DNA of 64,000 bases, from assembly GCF_000150955.2 (NCBI RefSeq), contig NC_011678.1, forward strand, positions 577,518-641,517. The letters are read 5' to 3'. This document shows positions 1 to 11,302 of this stretch, piece by piece. The stretch comes from Phaeodactylum tricornutum CCAP 1055/1. Lineage: Eukaryota; Bacillariophyta; Bacillariophyceae; Surirellales; Neidiaceae. The stretch's first letter is position 1, and the number at the start of each line of letters is the position of its first letter. Under the pieces are notes generated by a model. That model did not search any database, was not told where the DNA came from, and saw only the letters and a list, made by a program, of their open reading frames with translations. The translations under genes were made by a program, and so were the position numbers.

Positions 1-2243
1 TCAATGTACATCGTAGTCACCGGCAGGTGATCCAATACGTTGATCCAGCGGAAACGGACAAGTTTACGAGCGCCGAAATTGTGGCCATTGACGAAGCTGC
101 AGCAATTCCGTTGCCCGTTGTGCGAGCTCTCATGAGCCACCCAGATCGCTTGACTTTTTTGAGTTCGACTATTAACGGATACGAAGGTACCGGTCGTGCT
201 CTTAGTCTCAAACTCATTAAGGAACTGCGGGATGCCAAAGGAGGACGGCACGCCGAGATGCAGGCCGCCTCTTCCGCAGCAAACTCTATCGTTGGAGCAA
301 AATCGAAAAAGGGCGAGGCCAAAGTTCATGAACAACGGTGGGCCGCAGCAGCGGCTGCAATTCTGGAAGCCAGCGAAGGTTCTGATAAGCTGTTTGGGCC
401 ATTGAGAGAAATCGAACTGCTGACGCCCATTCGATATGCACACGGCGATTCAGTCGAAGCATGGCTCAATAAGCTCCTTTGTTTGGACTGTGGATCAGCG
501 TCTAACTTGAAACTGAACGGAGGGGCTCCTGCTCCAGGCGATTGTGAACTTTACAGCGTAGATCGTGACGCTCTTTTTTCTTTCCACAAGTTATCCGAAG
601 CTTTCTTGCAGAAGGTCATGGGACTTTACACGAGTGCTCATTACAAGAATTCACCCAACGATTTGCAGATGCTCTCTGATGCTCCAGCTCATTCACTTTT
701 TGTACTGCTTTCGCCGTCGGCTGAACAAGATGCAAATTCTCTCCCGGATGTTCTTACCGTTGTTCAAGTGGCCCTAGAAGGACGTATCTCTAGAAAGGCT
801 GTCGAAGCGCAGCTTGCCCGAGGACATCGCTCGGCCGGCGATTTGATTCCTTGGACAATTTCTCAGCAATTTGGTGACTCTAAATTTGCTCAGTTGAGTG
901 GAGCGCGAATTGTGCGTGTTGCTGTCCACCCTTCGGTGCAAGGAATGGGATACGGGTCCAGGGCGATCGAACTTCTTTACCGATTCTACAACGAAGAAAT
1001 GGTTTCGCTCGTCAATGACGAAGGTAACGATGATGCTGATTCTGACGCAGAGCGCAATGGAGAAGAAGAAAGCGACAATGATGAGCCGACGACATCTGGA
1101 ATTGGAATTTTGGGTGAAAACTTGAGGCCCCGCAAGGAACTTCCACCTCTTTTGCTTCCTTTGACCGAAGTGGATATGCCGAGACTTGATTGGGTTGGGA
1201 CATCGTTTGGGCTAACTCTTCAACTTCACAAATTTTGGAGCCGTAGCGGAATGCGGATGCTATATTTGAGACAAACCAAGAATGAGCTTACGGGTGAACA
1301 TTCATCCATTATGGTCCGTGCTCTACCAAGGCGAAGTGGTGTCGATGACTCTTGGCTTTACGCGTATCTGAGTGATGCTAGGCGACGATTCACCACTCTC
1401 TTTAGCGGGCCTTTTCGCCACTTGGACGTTAGGCTTGCTCTTTCCGTGTTCGATAATATGGATGTGCCAAGCAACACCACCGAAGCTAAGCAACGCGCAG
1501 GAGCTTTGGCAGGCACTCTTACCTTCAAGGAACTCGACTACTTCTTGACACCATATGACTTGAAGCGCCTTGAATTATACGGACGAAATTTATGTGATCA
1601 TCACCTTGTAATGGATCTACTACCAATAATTGGGCGATTGTACTTCACTGGGCGTTTTGGATCTGACTTCAACTTATCTAGCGTCCAAGCCGCGCTCTTC
1701 TGTGGGATTGGACTACAGAACAAGAGCGTCGACATTTTGACGAGAGAGCTTGGTCTGCCAACCAATCAAGTCCTTGCAATGTTCAATAAAGCAGTGCGAA
1801 AAATGTCCATTGCCTTGAACTCTGTCGTTGAGGAGAAAGAGAAAGAGAGTCTCTTAACTGGTGAGAAACGAAGCAGAATTGAAGAAAGTGCCGAACAGAT
1901 GCGTCATGTTTCTCGGCAAACTTTGGATGAAGATGCCGAGCAAGCTGGCCAGGAAGCGATCGCAACGCTCAGGGCGAACGAGATGGCGAACCATCTACCG
2001 GAGCTTGCACACGATACTGAAATGCTGAAGTACGTCGTCAAGGGATCTGATAAACAGTGGGAAAAGGTCCTCCAAGACAAAGATGTAAGTGGAACAGGCA
2101 CTGTGCAAATTTCGGAGGTACGAGAAAAGAGAAAAATTGTTGACGATGACGACATAGATCACGAAGCTAAAACAGAGGACAAAGTAAATAAAACGAAAGG
2201 AAGCAAAAAGCAAAAGAACACAAAAAAGAAGTCCCGGCGGTAA
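1..2243 (+). CDS. NAT10: RNA cytidine acetyltransferase NAT10/Kre33 family, 3' part (5' end outside window)
   Basis: The frame is open to the left edge of the window, so only the last ~745 residues are seen. NAT10/Kre33 (bacterial TmcA) uses ATP and acetyl-CoA to make N4-acetylcytidine in 18S rRNA and some tRNAs, in the nucleolus. The visible part starts in the helicase-like ATPase module: H-R-Q-x-I-Q-Y, then the hallmark V-A-I-D-E-A-A-A-I-P-L-P and T-I-N-G-Y-E-G-T-G-R. A GNAT acetyltransferase core follows near 900-980 nt, with RVAVHPSVQGMGYGSRAIELL (V-x-x-x-x-Q-x-x-G-x-G acetyl-CoA loop). An acidic insert (about 1014-1090 nt) splits the GNAT region, as in other eukaryotic members. The last ~40 residues are rich in Lys and look like a nucleolar tail. 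Its stop lies 61 bp from the stop of the convergent ABC1 kinase gene. No intron is seen in this part. Family assignment is firm; the start is not visible. Confidence 0.95.
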   Translation, partial: NVHRSHRQVIQYVDPAETDKFTSAEIVAIDEAAAIPLPVVRALMSHPDRLTFLSSTINGYEGTGRALSLKLIKELRDAKGGRHAEMQAASSAANSIVGAKSKKGEAKVHEQRWAAAAAAILEASEGSDKLFGPLREIELLTPIRYAHGDSVEAWLNKLLCLDCGSASNLKLNGGAPAPGDCELYSVDRDALFSFHKLSEAFLQKVMGLYTSAHYKNSPNDLQMLSDAPAHSLFVLLSPSAEQDANSLPDVLTVVQVALEGRISRKAVEAQLARGHRSAGDLIPWTISQQFGDSKFAQLSGARIVRVAVHPSVQGMGYGSRAIELLYRFYNEEMVSLVNDEGNDDADSDAERNGEEESDNDEPTTSGIGILGENLRPRKELPPLLLPLTEVDMPRLDWVGTSFGLTLQLHKFWSRSGMRMLYLRQTKNELTGEHSSIMVRALPRRSGVDDSWLYAYLSDARRRFTTLFSGPFRHLDVRLALSVFDNMDVPSNTTEAKQRAGALAGTLTFKELDYFLTPYDLKRLELYGRNLCDHHLVMDLLPIIGRLYFTGRFGSDFNLSSVQAALFCGIGLQNKSVDILTRELGLPTNQVLAMFNKAVRKMSIALNSVVEEKEKESLLTGEKRSRIEESAEQMRHVSRQTLDEDAEQAGQEAIATLRANEMANHLPELAHDTEMLKYVVKGSDKQWEKVLQDKDVSGTGTVQISEVREKRKIVDDDDIDHEAKTEDKVNKTKGSKKQKNTKKKSRR

Positions 2244-2304
2244 GGCACGCTATAAAGTAGCAAATGAAACGAAAAATTAAACCTACTAAGTGTTCAGCTC
2301 GATT

Positions 2305-5000
2305 CTACCTGATTCTAATATCTTCGGTGACAGTGTTTGCTCCACTGATGGAGCCAAAGGTCGGTCCTGGCAACCCGAATACAGCTCGTAGTCCTCGACT
2401 CAGCGCGCGCTCCCCTAGACGGGCAATTATCTCGCTAGCCGCTCGCTGCACCCTAGGCTCTTGCGAAAGCTTTCGAACAATCGGAACAAACATGGTGGGG
2501 TCGGACTTTGACCCCGACGCGCCAAGCAATGAGAAAATCCTTGAGAATCGTAGCATTGTTGGTGTTGGTGCTGGTAGAACATCGCGGAGATCGTCAGCGG
2601 CCTTTTTGCGTACCCCTTCGAAGCCCGTTTCTCGTCGCTGTAATATCTCTTGCAGCGAGCGAAATGCCCGGACGGCAGCCACCTCGTCGTTGATTGCTAA
2701 AGCCCGAGATGCATCAAAAATATATCTTATACTTTCTGCACCGAGACTATCAGCAGAATTTACGATCTGCTCGGAAAGCTCAACCAGCATATTGTCGCCA
2801 TCTTCCGAAATCAAATAATCCGTCAACACATCCAAAGCGAGCGTGACGTCGTACCCTGATGACTCCTTCGCTTCATCAAGCAACCCCTCCAATCGATCCC
2901 ATCGAACATGGCCATCTTTCGTCAACGCTAGTCCTTTCAGTGCTTCCTGTAGATCGTCTTGTGGATCGGTCAAAACGCGACTCGCCACGTACGGATACGC
3001 TTCGCCAATAATGCGTGCCTTAGGGTCCACTTGAATGGCCAAGCCTTCCAGGACGCCGAGACACCGAATAATGGCGATATAGAATGGGGGCAGTGAAAAG
3101 GGGTATCGATACATGATGTCTCCAAGCTTATTAATGACGTTCTTAAAATTGAGCTCGCTGATGTCGGCGTCCAATACATCTGGTAACGCGTTTTCCAACG
3201 CAAGTTCGATGGGCTTAAGATCTGTGCCTTCTGGAATGAAGCCCAGCTTGACGTAAAGGCGAACGAGCTTTTCCCAGTCACGGTTAACAATGTGAACAAC
3301 TGCCAGCAGGAATCCATTGCGTTGATTCTTCGTAGCGTAACTCATCATGCCAAAGTCTAAATAACACAAACGGCCGTCCGGGCAGGCCAAAAGGTTTCCT
3401 GAACATGACGAACATTTTGTTGCTAGGTGTGAGCAAAAATCTGCCGTAACAAAAGCAAGCAATTCAGCGTAACAGAATACTTACCAGCGTGGGGATCTGC
3501 ATGGAAAAAGCCATTCTCTGTCATCTCACAATGAACGAAAAGATATAAGTCTCCCTCACAAAGGCTTCCGTTGCGCAGTAGATTCCCTCTCCTATTTCAC
3601 TTACCAAGGATTTGTCGCAAACTGCACTGTACCAGGGTATCAACCAGCTTTGATTCGTCTAAATTGTATCTCGTCAAAGATGCCCGATCCGTTAAACGAA
3701 AGCCGTCAACCCATTCCATGGTCAAGACTTTAGATGTGGTCAAGTCGCTGTAGATTTTAGGCACAAACACGTCCTTGACGCCCGCGTACAGTTCGTTAAA
3801 CCGCTGGGCGTTGGCGGCTTCCGCCACATAGTCGATTTCTCGGTAAATCAGTTCGCCAAAGTCATCAATGATTGATTGTACATCAATATCACGGTTTAGC
3901 AAGCGGAAGATACCATTGTAGATACCGGACCACCAGCGCAGTACGTAAAGATCCAAGGCAATAATCTCTTCGCATCCCGGGCGTTGAATCTTGATAGCGA
4001 CCTCTTCTCCATTTGCCTTGAGTCGTGCTTTGTACACTTGCCCTATGCTTGCCGCCGCAATTGGCTCCTGCTCCACGAGTTCAAAGATTTCCGAAAAGTC
4101 CCGTCCCAGCTCTTCTCGTACGGTCTGGAGCGCAAACTGGTTAGAGAATCGCGGGACATCGTCCTGTAGTTTTTGCAATTCTTCCAAGTATTCACTGGGC
4201 AGCAAATCCGGACGTGAGGCCAGTGCTTGTCCACCTTTAATAATGGCCGGTCCCAAATCAGAAACGGCCTGGGTTAACTGTTGCGCACGGGCCCGGCGCA
4301 TCGGTTGGGATCGGCCCGTGGCGTAGTCCCACACTACCGAGGCGGCCCACCAGCCGATTGGAAAAGCGATCTGAAAATTTCGGACAACCCATTTGGCTGG
4401 CTGACGAAAAAGCAGCTTCTCGGCGGCCACCGGATCGTACTTGACGAGAGGCTCGGCGACCTTGACACCGCGGGCCCAACGAGTGACCAAATTACTCCTT
4501 TCCTGCTGCGGTGTATTCGCGTCACCACTTCCACTTTGTAAGTGCCCATTCAGCCAGAGGCCATCCGGTACTATTGTGCTGTTAAAATTCACGAGAGCTG
4601 ATCCCGTTACGGACGCTGTTGTGCTGGTGGACGTCGCGGCCAGGGCATTGACAAGTTCTTCGTCTCGAGCGGTAAACTGGGACAAGAGTTCTTTGGCTTT
4701 CGCCAAACGCGCCGACTCAGTGGACACGACGCCCTTTTGAGACGAAGAAGTCAAAGATGCTGCTGATGTGGATGTTAGCGACGGCGATTCTGTGGAGGAA
4801 GTTTTTTCAATAGTGGAAGCAGCGAGACGAGACGATCTTGCCGAAGTACCCGATCGCGAAACCGAAAATCGTCGTTGCAAGCCTGCCGAATTCAATGCAT
4901 CTACGCCGGTGCTACCGGCGACAAGGACAAACAGGACTCCCAAAAAAGGCATGGAAGATAGTAGCAAGTTATTGCGACGATAGGAAGTACTCGGTAACAT
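2305..5000 (-). CDS. ABC1/ADCK (UbiB-like) atypical protein kinase, plastid type, three exons
   Basis: ABC1K proteins are atypical kinases/ATPases; plastid members act in plastoglobules on prenylquinone and lipid metabolism. The best model has exons 5000-3605, 3517-3485 and 3398-2305 (all minus), joined by introns of 87 and 86 nt with GTAAGT donors and AG acceptors, both in phase 1, giving 840 residues. Exon 1 holds the N-terminal hydrophobic signal, the family K-x-G-Q motif (I-I-K-G-G-Q, about residue 254), the Ala-rich loop A-A-A-S-I-G-Q-V-Y and the Lys of V-A-I-K-I-Q-R-P-G. The 33-nt middle exon carries E-N-G-F-F-H-A-D-P-H-A-G, the catalytic/metal-binding segment. Exon 3 begins with G-N-L-L and holds L-D-F-G-M (the DFG equivalent). 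The signal peptide and Ser/Thr-rich stretch after it suggest plastid import, but the cleavage motif (V-D-A-L-N-S) is not the textbook ASAFAP. The ATG at 5000 is the first in frame. Confidence 0.92.
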
Positions 5001-6015
5001 TCTGGTAAGAACCTGCAGCCCGAGAGAAACTGAAGAACATTCGACTTCAACGAAATGGTGGGGTTGGTTTTGGTTGTTGGCTCCGTCCGAGTCAGCCCGA
5101 ACCCATTCACTTTCAGTGTCTCTGTCATTCCGGTGTCTATTTTCGATACAAATCTTTTCTGAAATATCTTGTAAAATTCTATAGTTAACACAAATCCAAA
5201 TCGCGATATGTACAAGTTGTCGAATATGAGTCCAAAGTGCACGTCGTAGTCCTTGTAATTAGGTTGCAAGGCAATTGGCTTAGAGAAGGAAGTAAAGCCT
5301 AGCAGGTAACCCATCAACTGTAACATTGTAATTCACATGACAGGCAAGCCAAAAGACGCATTTCACAGTCTGTTTGCTATCATGTAAGAAAGCAAAAAGA
5401 ATATCATGCCAACAACACTAATATAGAAAACAAGGAGTTTTCTTTGCAGCCGCGCACAGTATGGGCTCGAGGAGTCGTCTTTTGCGATATGGTTGCGCGT
5501 TGCGACCATCGGTAGATAGCTCATTGACGACCCCTCGTCAACAAGATGTACTTCATAGGCTTTGAGTGGATTTACATCACAGTCAACGTAGATTGGTTTT
5601 GCGAACCGCAAGAGGAGTGAATACGAAAGGAAGAGACTGATTGCAACGATTCACGGCACGAACCGCACCCGCGATTGACAACGTGTGTGAATATCAGCAT
5701 GCGTTGGGAAAAGGTGTGGTTCAGCCTTCCTGCGTGGACCGGTACACAGACCAGAGAGCTCTACAAGAGGTGCAGACCAAAGTGTGCACAGCGCAGAGGC
5801 TTCAGTTGATTCTATTTCATCGTGGGTGTCCATGTGCTTGGAAAAAATGAGTGCCGCAGGATCCCACGGTTCTTGTTTTCGAAATTTTAACCAACACAAG
5901 TTCGGCATTTCTTTTATGGGCCACAATTGAGAAATTAGGGACTCGTACGGAACCAGCAATATACGGAAAGCATTTCTCGCCTTGCGACGATAGTGAAGAA
6001 TAGTAGTGCTTTCGA
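5001..6015. other. Intergenic, divergent upstream region
   Basis: Lies between the minus-strand ABC1 kinase and the plus-strand membrane PDZ gene and should hold both promoters. Two copies of the recurrent ACAGTC element are seen at about 5361-5371 (TTCACAGTCTG) and 5576-5586 (ATCACAGTCAA). Short open frames here have no family resemblance and no ATG with good context. No RNA gene is recognised. Confidence 0.5.
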
Positions 6016-9000
6016 ATGATGGAGCGGCGATGTTCCTCGAGCGGAAGGATAGTTCCGATTATTCTGACCTTGTTAGCCGTTTCAAGTTGTGTCTTCATTG
6101 AAAAATGGACTGGCAGTGACGCGCTTCTCTCGCGGAACCAATTACTTCGTCGTCATTACTCGTTCAACGTAAAAAGCACTGGAGTGCAGTCACTTACGAA
6201 TGCGGGTCAGCGAGATCTACTAACGAACACCACCTCATACTACGACGTCGTTTTGACTATGGCCTTACTCTACGTAGACCAGAGCACTGCCTCAGCGATG
6301 GAAACGCTCGATAGTCAAACCCCTGCAGTGTCGCAGTTCTGTCAAGCGGTCAATACACAAGTACGTACGCTCCTTTGGGTAAAATAATCATGCAATTGGG
6401 TGAAAGCCTTAAACTTTGTGTTGCTGATACTATGAAAACTGACTATCGACAAACTCTCGATCTCGAGGCGAGCGGAAATCAGGTTGCCTTAGCCGGGAAG
6501 TCTATCGGTGCCAGTTTCGAGACGTTCATCATGGATGATATAAATGGAAATTTACCCAGTTATGATTGCCGGCTCCTTAACACTAATCGTGTCTACGACA
6601 ACGACGGTGAGGATCTACTGGGTCAAGGTTTTTTCATCCTCGAGGTCATTGTGGAACAAAGGGTATATGTAACGGCTACCGACACCTTGACAATAGAGCA
6701 AGTAACAAGTCTTGTCGGATTGGGTTTCAATCGAGGTGATGGCGGTCGAGTCAAGTTTCGGTCTTTGCTACAACAGTACGAAGCGTTCGAAAGCATCTTG
6801 AATGTTGAAGTATTAGAAAGTGTATCGTCACCACAGGCCGCCCCTTCGTCCATACCGAGTACTTTTCCATCCGGCAAGCTCTCCTTTGCTCCATCTCCAG
6901 CACCAACTATAACGCCATCAGCTGTACCTACGGATCAACCGTCGCATCGTCCCTCGATATTCTCGACTGCTATGACTACGAACTCACCATCTTTCCCGCC
7001 ATTCAATGTACCAATGTCATCAACACCTTTGAAAGCTCCAACACTACTGCCTGCGGCTTTGCCCACAACTTTGGCCCCAAGTTCTCCGAGCTCGTCCAAG
7101 TCCAACAATGATGGTTTACCTTTAATTATCGGCACAACTATTGGGGGGGTGTTGACTATGCTGGTGTGCTGTTTTTTCGTCTTTTGTGTATGGTTTCCCT
7201 ATTGGCGTGAGGGGAACACCGGCGACGGCAATGGGCCGAATCGGCAATTTGAAACGAGCAGTCAAATGTCATCGGGACGTGACACTATTGTCCCGGGTGT
7301 GGTTCAGTTGGATGATGCGTCCTTGGCTAATACTACTTTGGGAGATGAGACAACAGATGGTGGCTTTCGCAACAATTCTGCCGAGAGCAAGAGACCGCAA
7401 TATTCGTTTCTCAAACCAGCCCCAATCGCATCAATGGACAGTTTTGACGAGAGCTCTCTGTACACTTCACCCGGACCACCCGCTAGCAACGCAAACCAAA
7501 GCAGTTTACGCATAAGTTCCATAGCCATGGCTGCGGTAAAGCCCCCGGTTATGTCCAAGATTGACACATCCATGGAACTGAACCCCAGTCTGAGCCTTGC
7601 CCTTCACTTTGAAGACGACATCGTCTTTCCCTTGTCTGAGAGTAAAACGGATTGGAGCACCGAAAAGCGAGCTACAGTGCACAAGGATTCCATGCATTCG
7701 GTGCTCACGGGCGGCGGAGTCGTGGATCTAGATGAGGTTTATTTCTTTGATGACGACGAGTCGAAGGAGGAAGGCTTTGAGCGAGTGCCCGGTATACCTG
7801 GCAAACTGGCAATTACGTCTTCTAAGAGTGACGAAGAAAAAGCTCGCAAAGTGTCTCAATCAATGGAAGAAGGTACTAGAGGTTTCGATCCATTTGACGA
7901 AGAGAAGTCTGGGTCGTCGTCGTCGTTCACTTTTGACAACGGAGTGGAGACGGCTGAGATCTTCAAAGAAGACTCCTCGTCCGATACGGAAGAAGACGAG
8001 AGTTTGCCCGTGACTAACCCACACCAGTCCAAACGAGTGATGCCCCTGCTGTCAGGGAGTACTCCCGAGGCCAACGATACCCAAAGAGGCATTCAGCCTT
8101 GTGATGTGCATAGACGAAAGTTGATCAACAACATTGGAGAAGGCGCTCTGGATACAATAGAACTAAACAGGAATGGGCACGATAGCAAAGGCGACGATAC
8201 CCAAAGAGGCATTCAGCCTTGTGATGTGCATAGACGAAAGTTGATCAACAACATTGGAGAAGGCGCTCTGGATACAATAGAACTAAACAGGAATGGGCAC
8301 GATAGCAAAGGCGACTTAAAAGAGAAGCAGAGAGAAGCACGCCTCTCAAGGTCAGCAAGAAAGAACAATTCGTTGCTCCGGAATGTTCTAGAGGATGCCC
8401 GTCGTTTAGCTGAGGCTGCAACTTCTAACAATCGTTCCAGAGCTTCTCGAAAGACGGCACCACCGCGAATTGTCGACAAAATCAAACGCAACTCGCACGA
8501 TAGCCAGCCTTTTGATTTACTAGCTGATACATTAGACGTGAAGGAGTCTCTTTCTCTTGCTTCGGCAAAACGCCCCGCGCATTCCACGAAAGGGAAGGTT
8601 GTCTCAAAGATGACTGCTGCGCGGTCGAGAGGAAGCGGAGATTTGACAAGCGACAATGATCATGCTAGAATTAAGGCCTTTGCAAGTACACATCTCTTCC
8701 GCAGTCGTCTTCTGGGCAAAAGAGAGGCAGGGACTGGTCAGCATAGTTTGCCTTCATCAACCACTTCGAATTCTTCATTGCGGCTAACTGTAAATGTTGA
8801 AGCTGAAATCACTGATGCGACGTCTGCTTTCGATGCCAGCTCGGTCCTAACCTCTGCAAATCCAAGAGATTCTCCACAAGGCAAGTATGCTGGTCAATGC
8901 CCGGAAAACCAGAGTGTATTGTCACCCCCCAACAACATAGAAATTTTATACCCAAACGGAAAAATAACCGTACAGGACGATTTGTCATGCACACGGGAAG

Positions 9001-9823
9001 GCGCTCCAAAACCTTTGTTAACTGATGCGGTGGATAAAGCTCCTGAAGCTTGTTCTACAACTGATATTAAGTCGACAAGTGTATGGTCGATCGCGCAATC
9101 ATCTCAACCACAACGGTCTCGAAATTCACGGTGTGGGTCAATATCAAGTACGGGACGACAGCTAGAAAGATCGCCGGTATCTACCCAGTCACGGCGGCAG
9201 AATCGGCGCCTTTTGCGTGATGAGATTGGGAGCTCCAGTCGCACCTTTTCTTCCGCCCCAGAGAGGTCCCAAGGAGAAGAAAAGAGTTTGGGTGACGACA
9301 CCCTGCCTCTGGCATTTGAACAGGATTTGGAAAGGCTTAAGCTGCAGCTCGTAGATATCGTGCGCACCGATGCATTCAAGGTTGGTCCCTCTTCAATAAC
9401 AGCGTCTAAGACAAATCGATCCATTGCCTTCGTCAGGAAGAATAAGAAAGACCAAATTGTTGTCATCGTCCCCCCAGGGAAGGTTGGAGTGGTTCTCGCA
9501 AATCGGTACGATGGAAAGGGAACGATGGTGTCGGAAGTTCGGCCTTCTTCAGCTGTTCATGGGGCCATTTTCCCCGGAGATGAAATTGGTACGTTAGTGA
9601 CTGTGCTTACGATTGTTGTCGCCAACATTGCTTGAAGAATGTTTTTACTGACCCTTCTCCCCGACGTATAGTGGAAGTAGACGGCGAGGACGTCACAGCA
9701 ATGGTTGTCAAAGATATTATTTCTCTTGTGTCCTCCAAATCAAAATTAGAACGACGATTGACTCTTGCCGCTTCGAAAAGCGGAAAAAACGCGATTCAGG
9801 GACTAGAATATATTGAACTGTAG
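6016..9823 (+). CDS. Type I membrane protein with Ser/Pro-rich stalk, long cytosolic tail and C-terminal PDZ domain
   Basis: Not recognised as a named gene. The ATG at 6016 starts a signal peptide (R-I-V-P-I-I-L-T-L-L-A-V-S-S). An extracytosolic region follows, then a Pro/Ser/Thr-rich stalk (about 6840-7110 nt, P-S-x-x-P-S runs), one transmembrane helix (about 7113-7200 nt, with Cys-Cys) and a cytosolic tail of roughly 800 residues rich in Ser, Asp and Glu. The last intron is clear: donor GTACGT at 9589, acceptor TATAG ending 9671. It joins P-G-D-E-I to V-E-V-D-G-E-D and completes a PDZ domain (K-V-G-V-V-L-A-N-R ... D-G-E-D-V-T). The first junction is not resolved: the frame from 6016 closes at about 6387 and the main frame takes over, so an intron starting with GTACGT at 6361 is likely, with the acceptor near 6467 or 6482. 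The tail holds a perfect 120-bp tandem duplication. A scaffold or receptor role is inference from layout. Confidence 0.75.
8074..8313 (+). repeat. Perfect in-frame 120-bp tandem duplication (2 copies)
   Basis: Copy 1 is 8074-8193 and copy 2 is 8194-8313; by eye they are identical at every base, third codon positions included. Each encodes 40 residues starting D-T-Q-R-G-I-Q-P-C-D-V-H-R-R-K. It sits in the cytosolic tail of the membrane PDZ protein and keeps the frame. Exact identity means a very recent duplication, recent gene conversion, or an assembly artefact. Confidence 0.97.
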
Positions 9824-9901
9824 TCTAGTTTGATCTCATCTAAAAGCTATTCCTTACGGAAGGCGCATGTATGAAACAACGTCTCAGCCTTCTGCTATGG
9901 C

Positions 9902-11302
9902 TTAGAACCCTCCTGTATTCCGCCCATCAAATTGAACGCTGATGCTATGATTGCTATGCCCATTCAAACTTTGTTGGGAGTCGTGCCGGTGCACCCCTCT
10001 TCCTGGATGATGAACTTGATGTTTCGTATTGGACATCCGTCGAAGCGGAACCGCCGGCCCGTTAACTCCTCGTCCACTTCCATCATCTAAAAGGGAACGA
10101 TTTGAACCTTGTCGCTGCATAAGCTGTCTCGAGGAATTTTGCCTTCCAATATTTCGTCCTGAATACTGCTTCACCATACTCCGACTCATTGCAGATCGCT
10201 TCATGCTGTCGCAAAGCTTCTCCATTGCTTCATTGAGAGTCGCTGGGTTCTTGCTGCTCGAGCCATACATTTGCGAGGGTGACTTTATCCCCTGTATGTT
10301 TGAAGCAATGGATATATTTCCGTGAAAATAGGATGGATTTCCAGCCGTGCCGTGCAATGAGCCCCCATGGAGCGAAACACCATGAAAGGAACCTCCGGAC
10401 AAAGATTCCCTATGTGCTTTTGTTCTTTGACCAGACATATTTATCATGTGGGATTGTGATGCTCCATGCATTGACTGACTGAGCCCGAAGTGCGTACCCT
10501 GCGTTTGCCGCATTTGCTGTAGGTGATTCAAGGGAACAATTGATCCCATTGGCATTCCAGTATTACATACTTGTTGCTGCTTTTGATGAATGTGGTGTGT
10601 TGCAGCACTTGTTGAAAAGCTGGCAGTTCTTGGACATTGGATGTCCTGTGGAAGCAAGTGCTGCATTGGATTCATGTTTTCAGTTTTTGACGGAGGCTCC
10701 ATACTCAAACATCTCTCGGGAAGGGTTTGGAGGTGGTTAGGTTGACCCTTGATACACGCTTGAGGTAAGCTTTGTCCTGATGACGTTCGTCCTATACTGT
10801 CGTCGCTAAAGCTCGACTCGTCTAGGCTGTACATCCCTTGCTCAGAATGATGATCCAAAGACAAGTCAACCAAATTCGGTTCTAGAACCTGTTGCGAGAA
10901 GGAATTGTCTGAATATGTATTGACAAATTTCATTGACTTTGGGTACAGGTAGGAAGATTCAGAAGTGCTTGAGATTTGCACAGAAACCTCTGCCGGTGTG
11001 CTGAAATAGAGTCCTCCGAAGTCCTTTGGGTCGATCTGGTCGTAGTGGTCTACTGCGGCGCCATCATCGCTATTGATGGCAAATTCATCATCATCCATCA
11101 GGATTTTCGCAAAATCTTTTCCCGAATCATTAAAAAGAGGAGACTTTAGCAGCTCGTCAGGGTCAAAGTCATCATCAAGCATATTATTTGCTTCATTCTG
11201 GCCAACGTGGTGACAAGAGTCATCGTTTTGTTGCATGCGATTAGAGACGTCTTCACTAATCGTTTGGTGAAGAGACGCTTGCATTCCTACCATTGTGTTC
11301 AT
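9902..11302 (-). CDS. Low-complexity Gln/His/Ser/Asn-rich protein, function unknown
   Basis: Encodes 466 residues from ATG 11302 with no intron needed. The N-terminal third is acidic, with the cluster D-D-D-F-D-P-D-E-L-L-K-S-P-L-F and D-D-D-E-F. The middle is rich in Gln, His, Met and Ser with several G-G-S-x-H-G repeats (about 10350-10400 nt). The only well-ordered segment is near residue 355: T-L-N-E-A-M-E-K-L-C-D-S-M-K-R-S-A-M-S-R, which reads as an amphipathic helix, followed by a basic R/Q/S-rich tail. Acidic patches with Gln/Asn-rich regions are common in transcriptional regulators, but no DNA-binding domain is visible, so that is only a guess. It is tail to tail with the PDZ gene (78 bp apart). 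Confidence 0.7.
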   Translation of the reverse strand: MNTMVGMQASLHQTISEDVSNRMQQNDDSCHHVGQNEANNMLDDDFDPDELLKSPLFNDSGKDFAKILMDDDEFAINSDDGAAVDHYDQIDPKDFGGLYFSTPAEVSVQISSTSESSYLYPKSMKFVNTYSDNSFSQQVLEPNLVDLSLDHHSEQGMYSLDESSFSDDSIGRTSSGQSLPQACIKGQPNHLQTLPERCLSMEPPSKTENMNPMQHLLPQDIQCPRTASFSTSAATHHIHQKQQQVCNTGMPMGSIVPLNHLQQMRQTQGTHFGLSQSMHGASQSHMINMSGQRTKAHRESLSGGSFHGVSLHGGSLHGTAGNPSYFHGNISIASNIQGIKSPSQMYGSSSKNPATLNEAMEKLCDSMKRSAMSRSMVKQYSGRNIGRQNSSRQLMQRQGSNRSLLDDGSGRGVNGPAVPLRRMSNTKHQVHHPGRGVHRHDSQQSLNGHSNHSISVQFDGRNTGGF

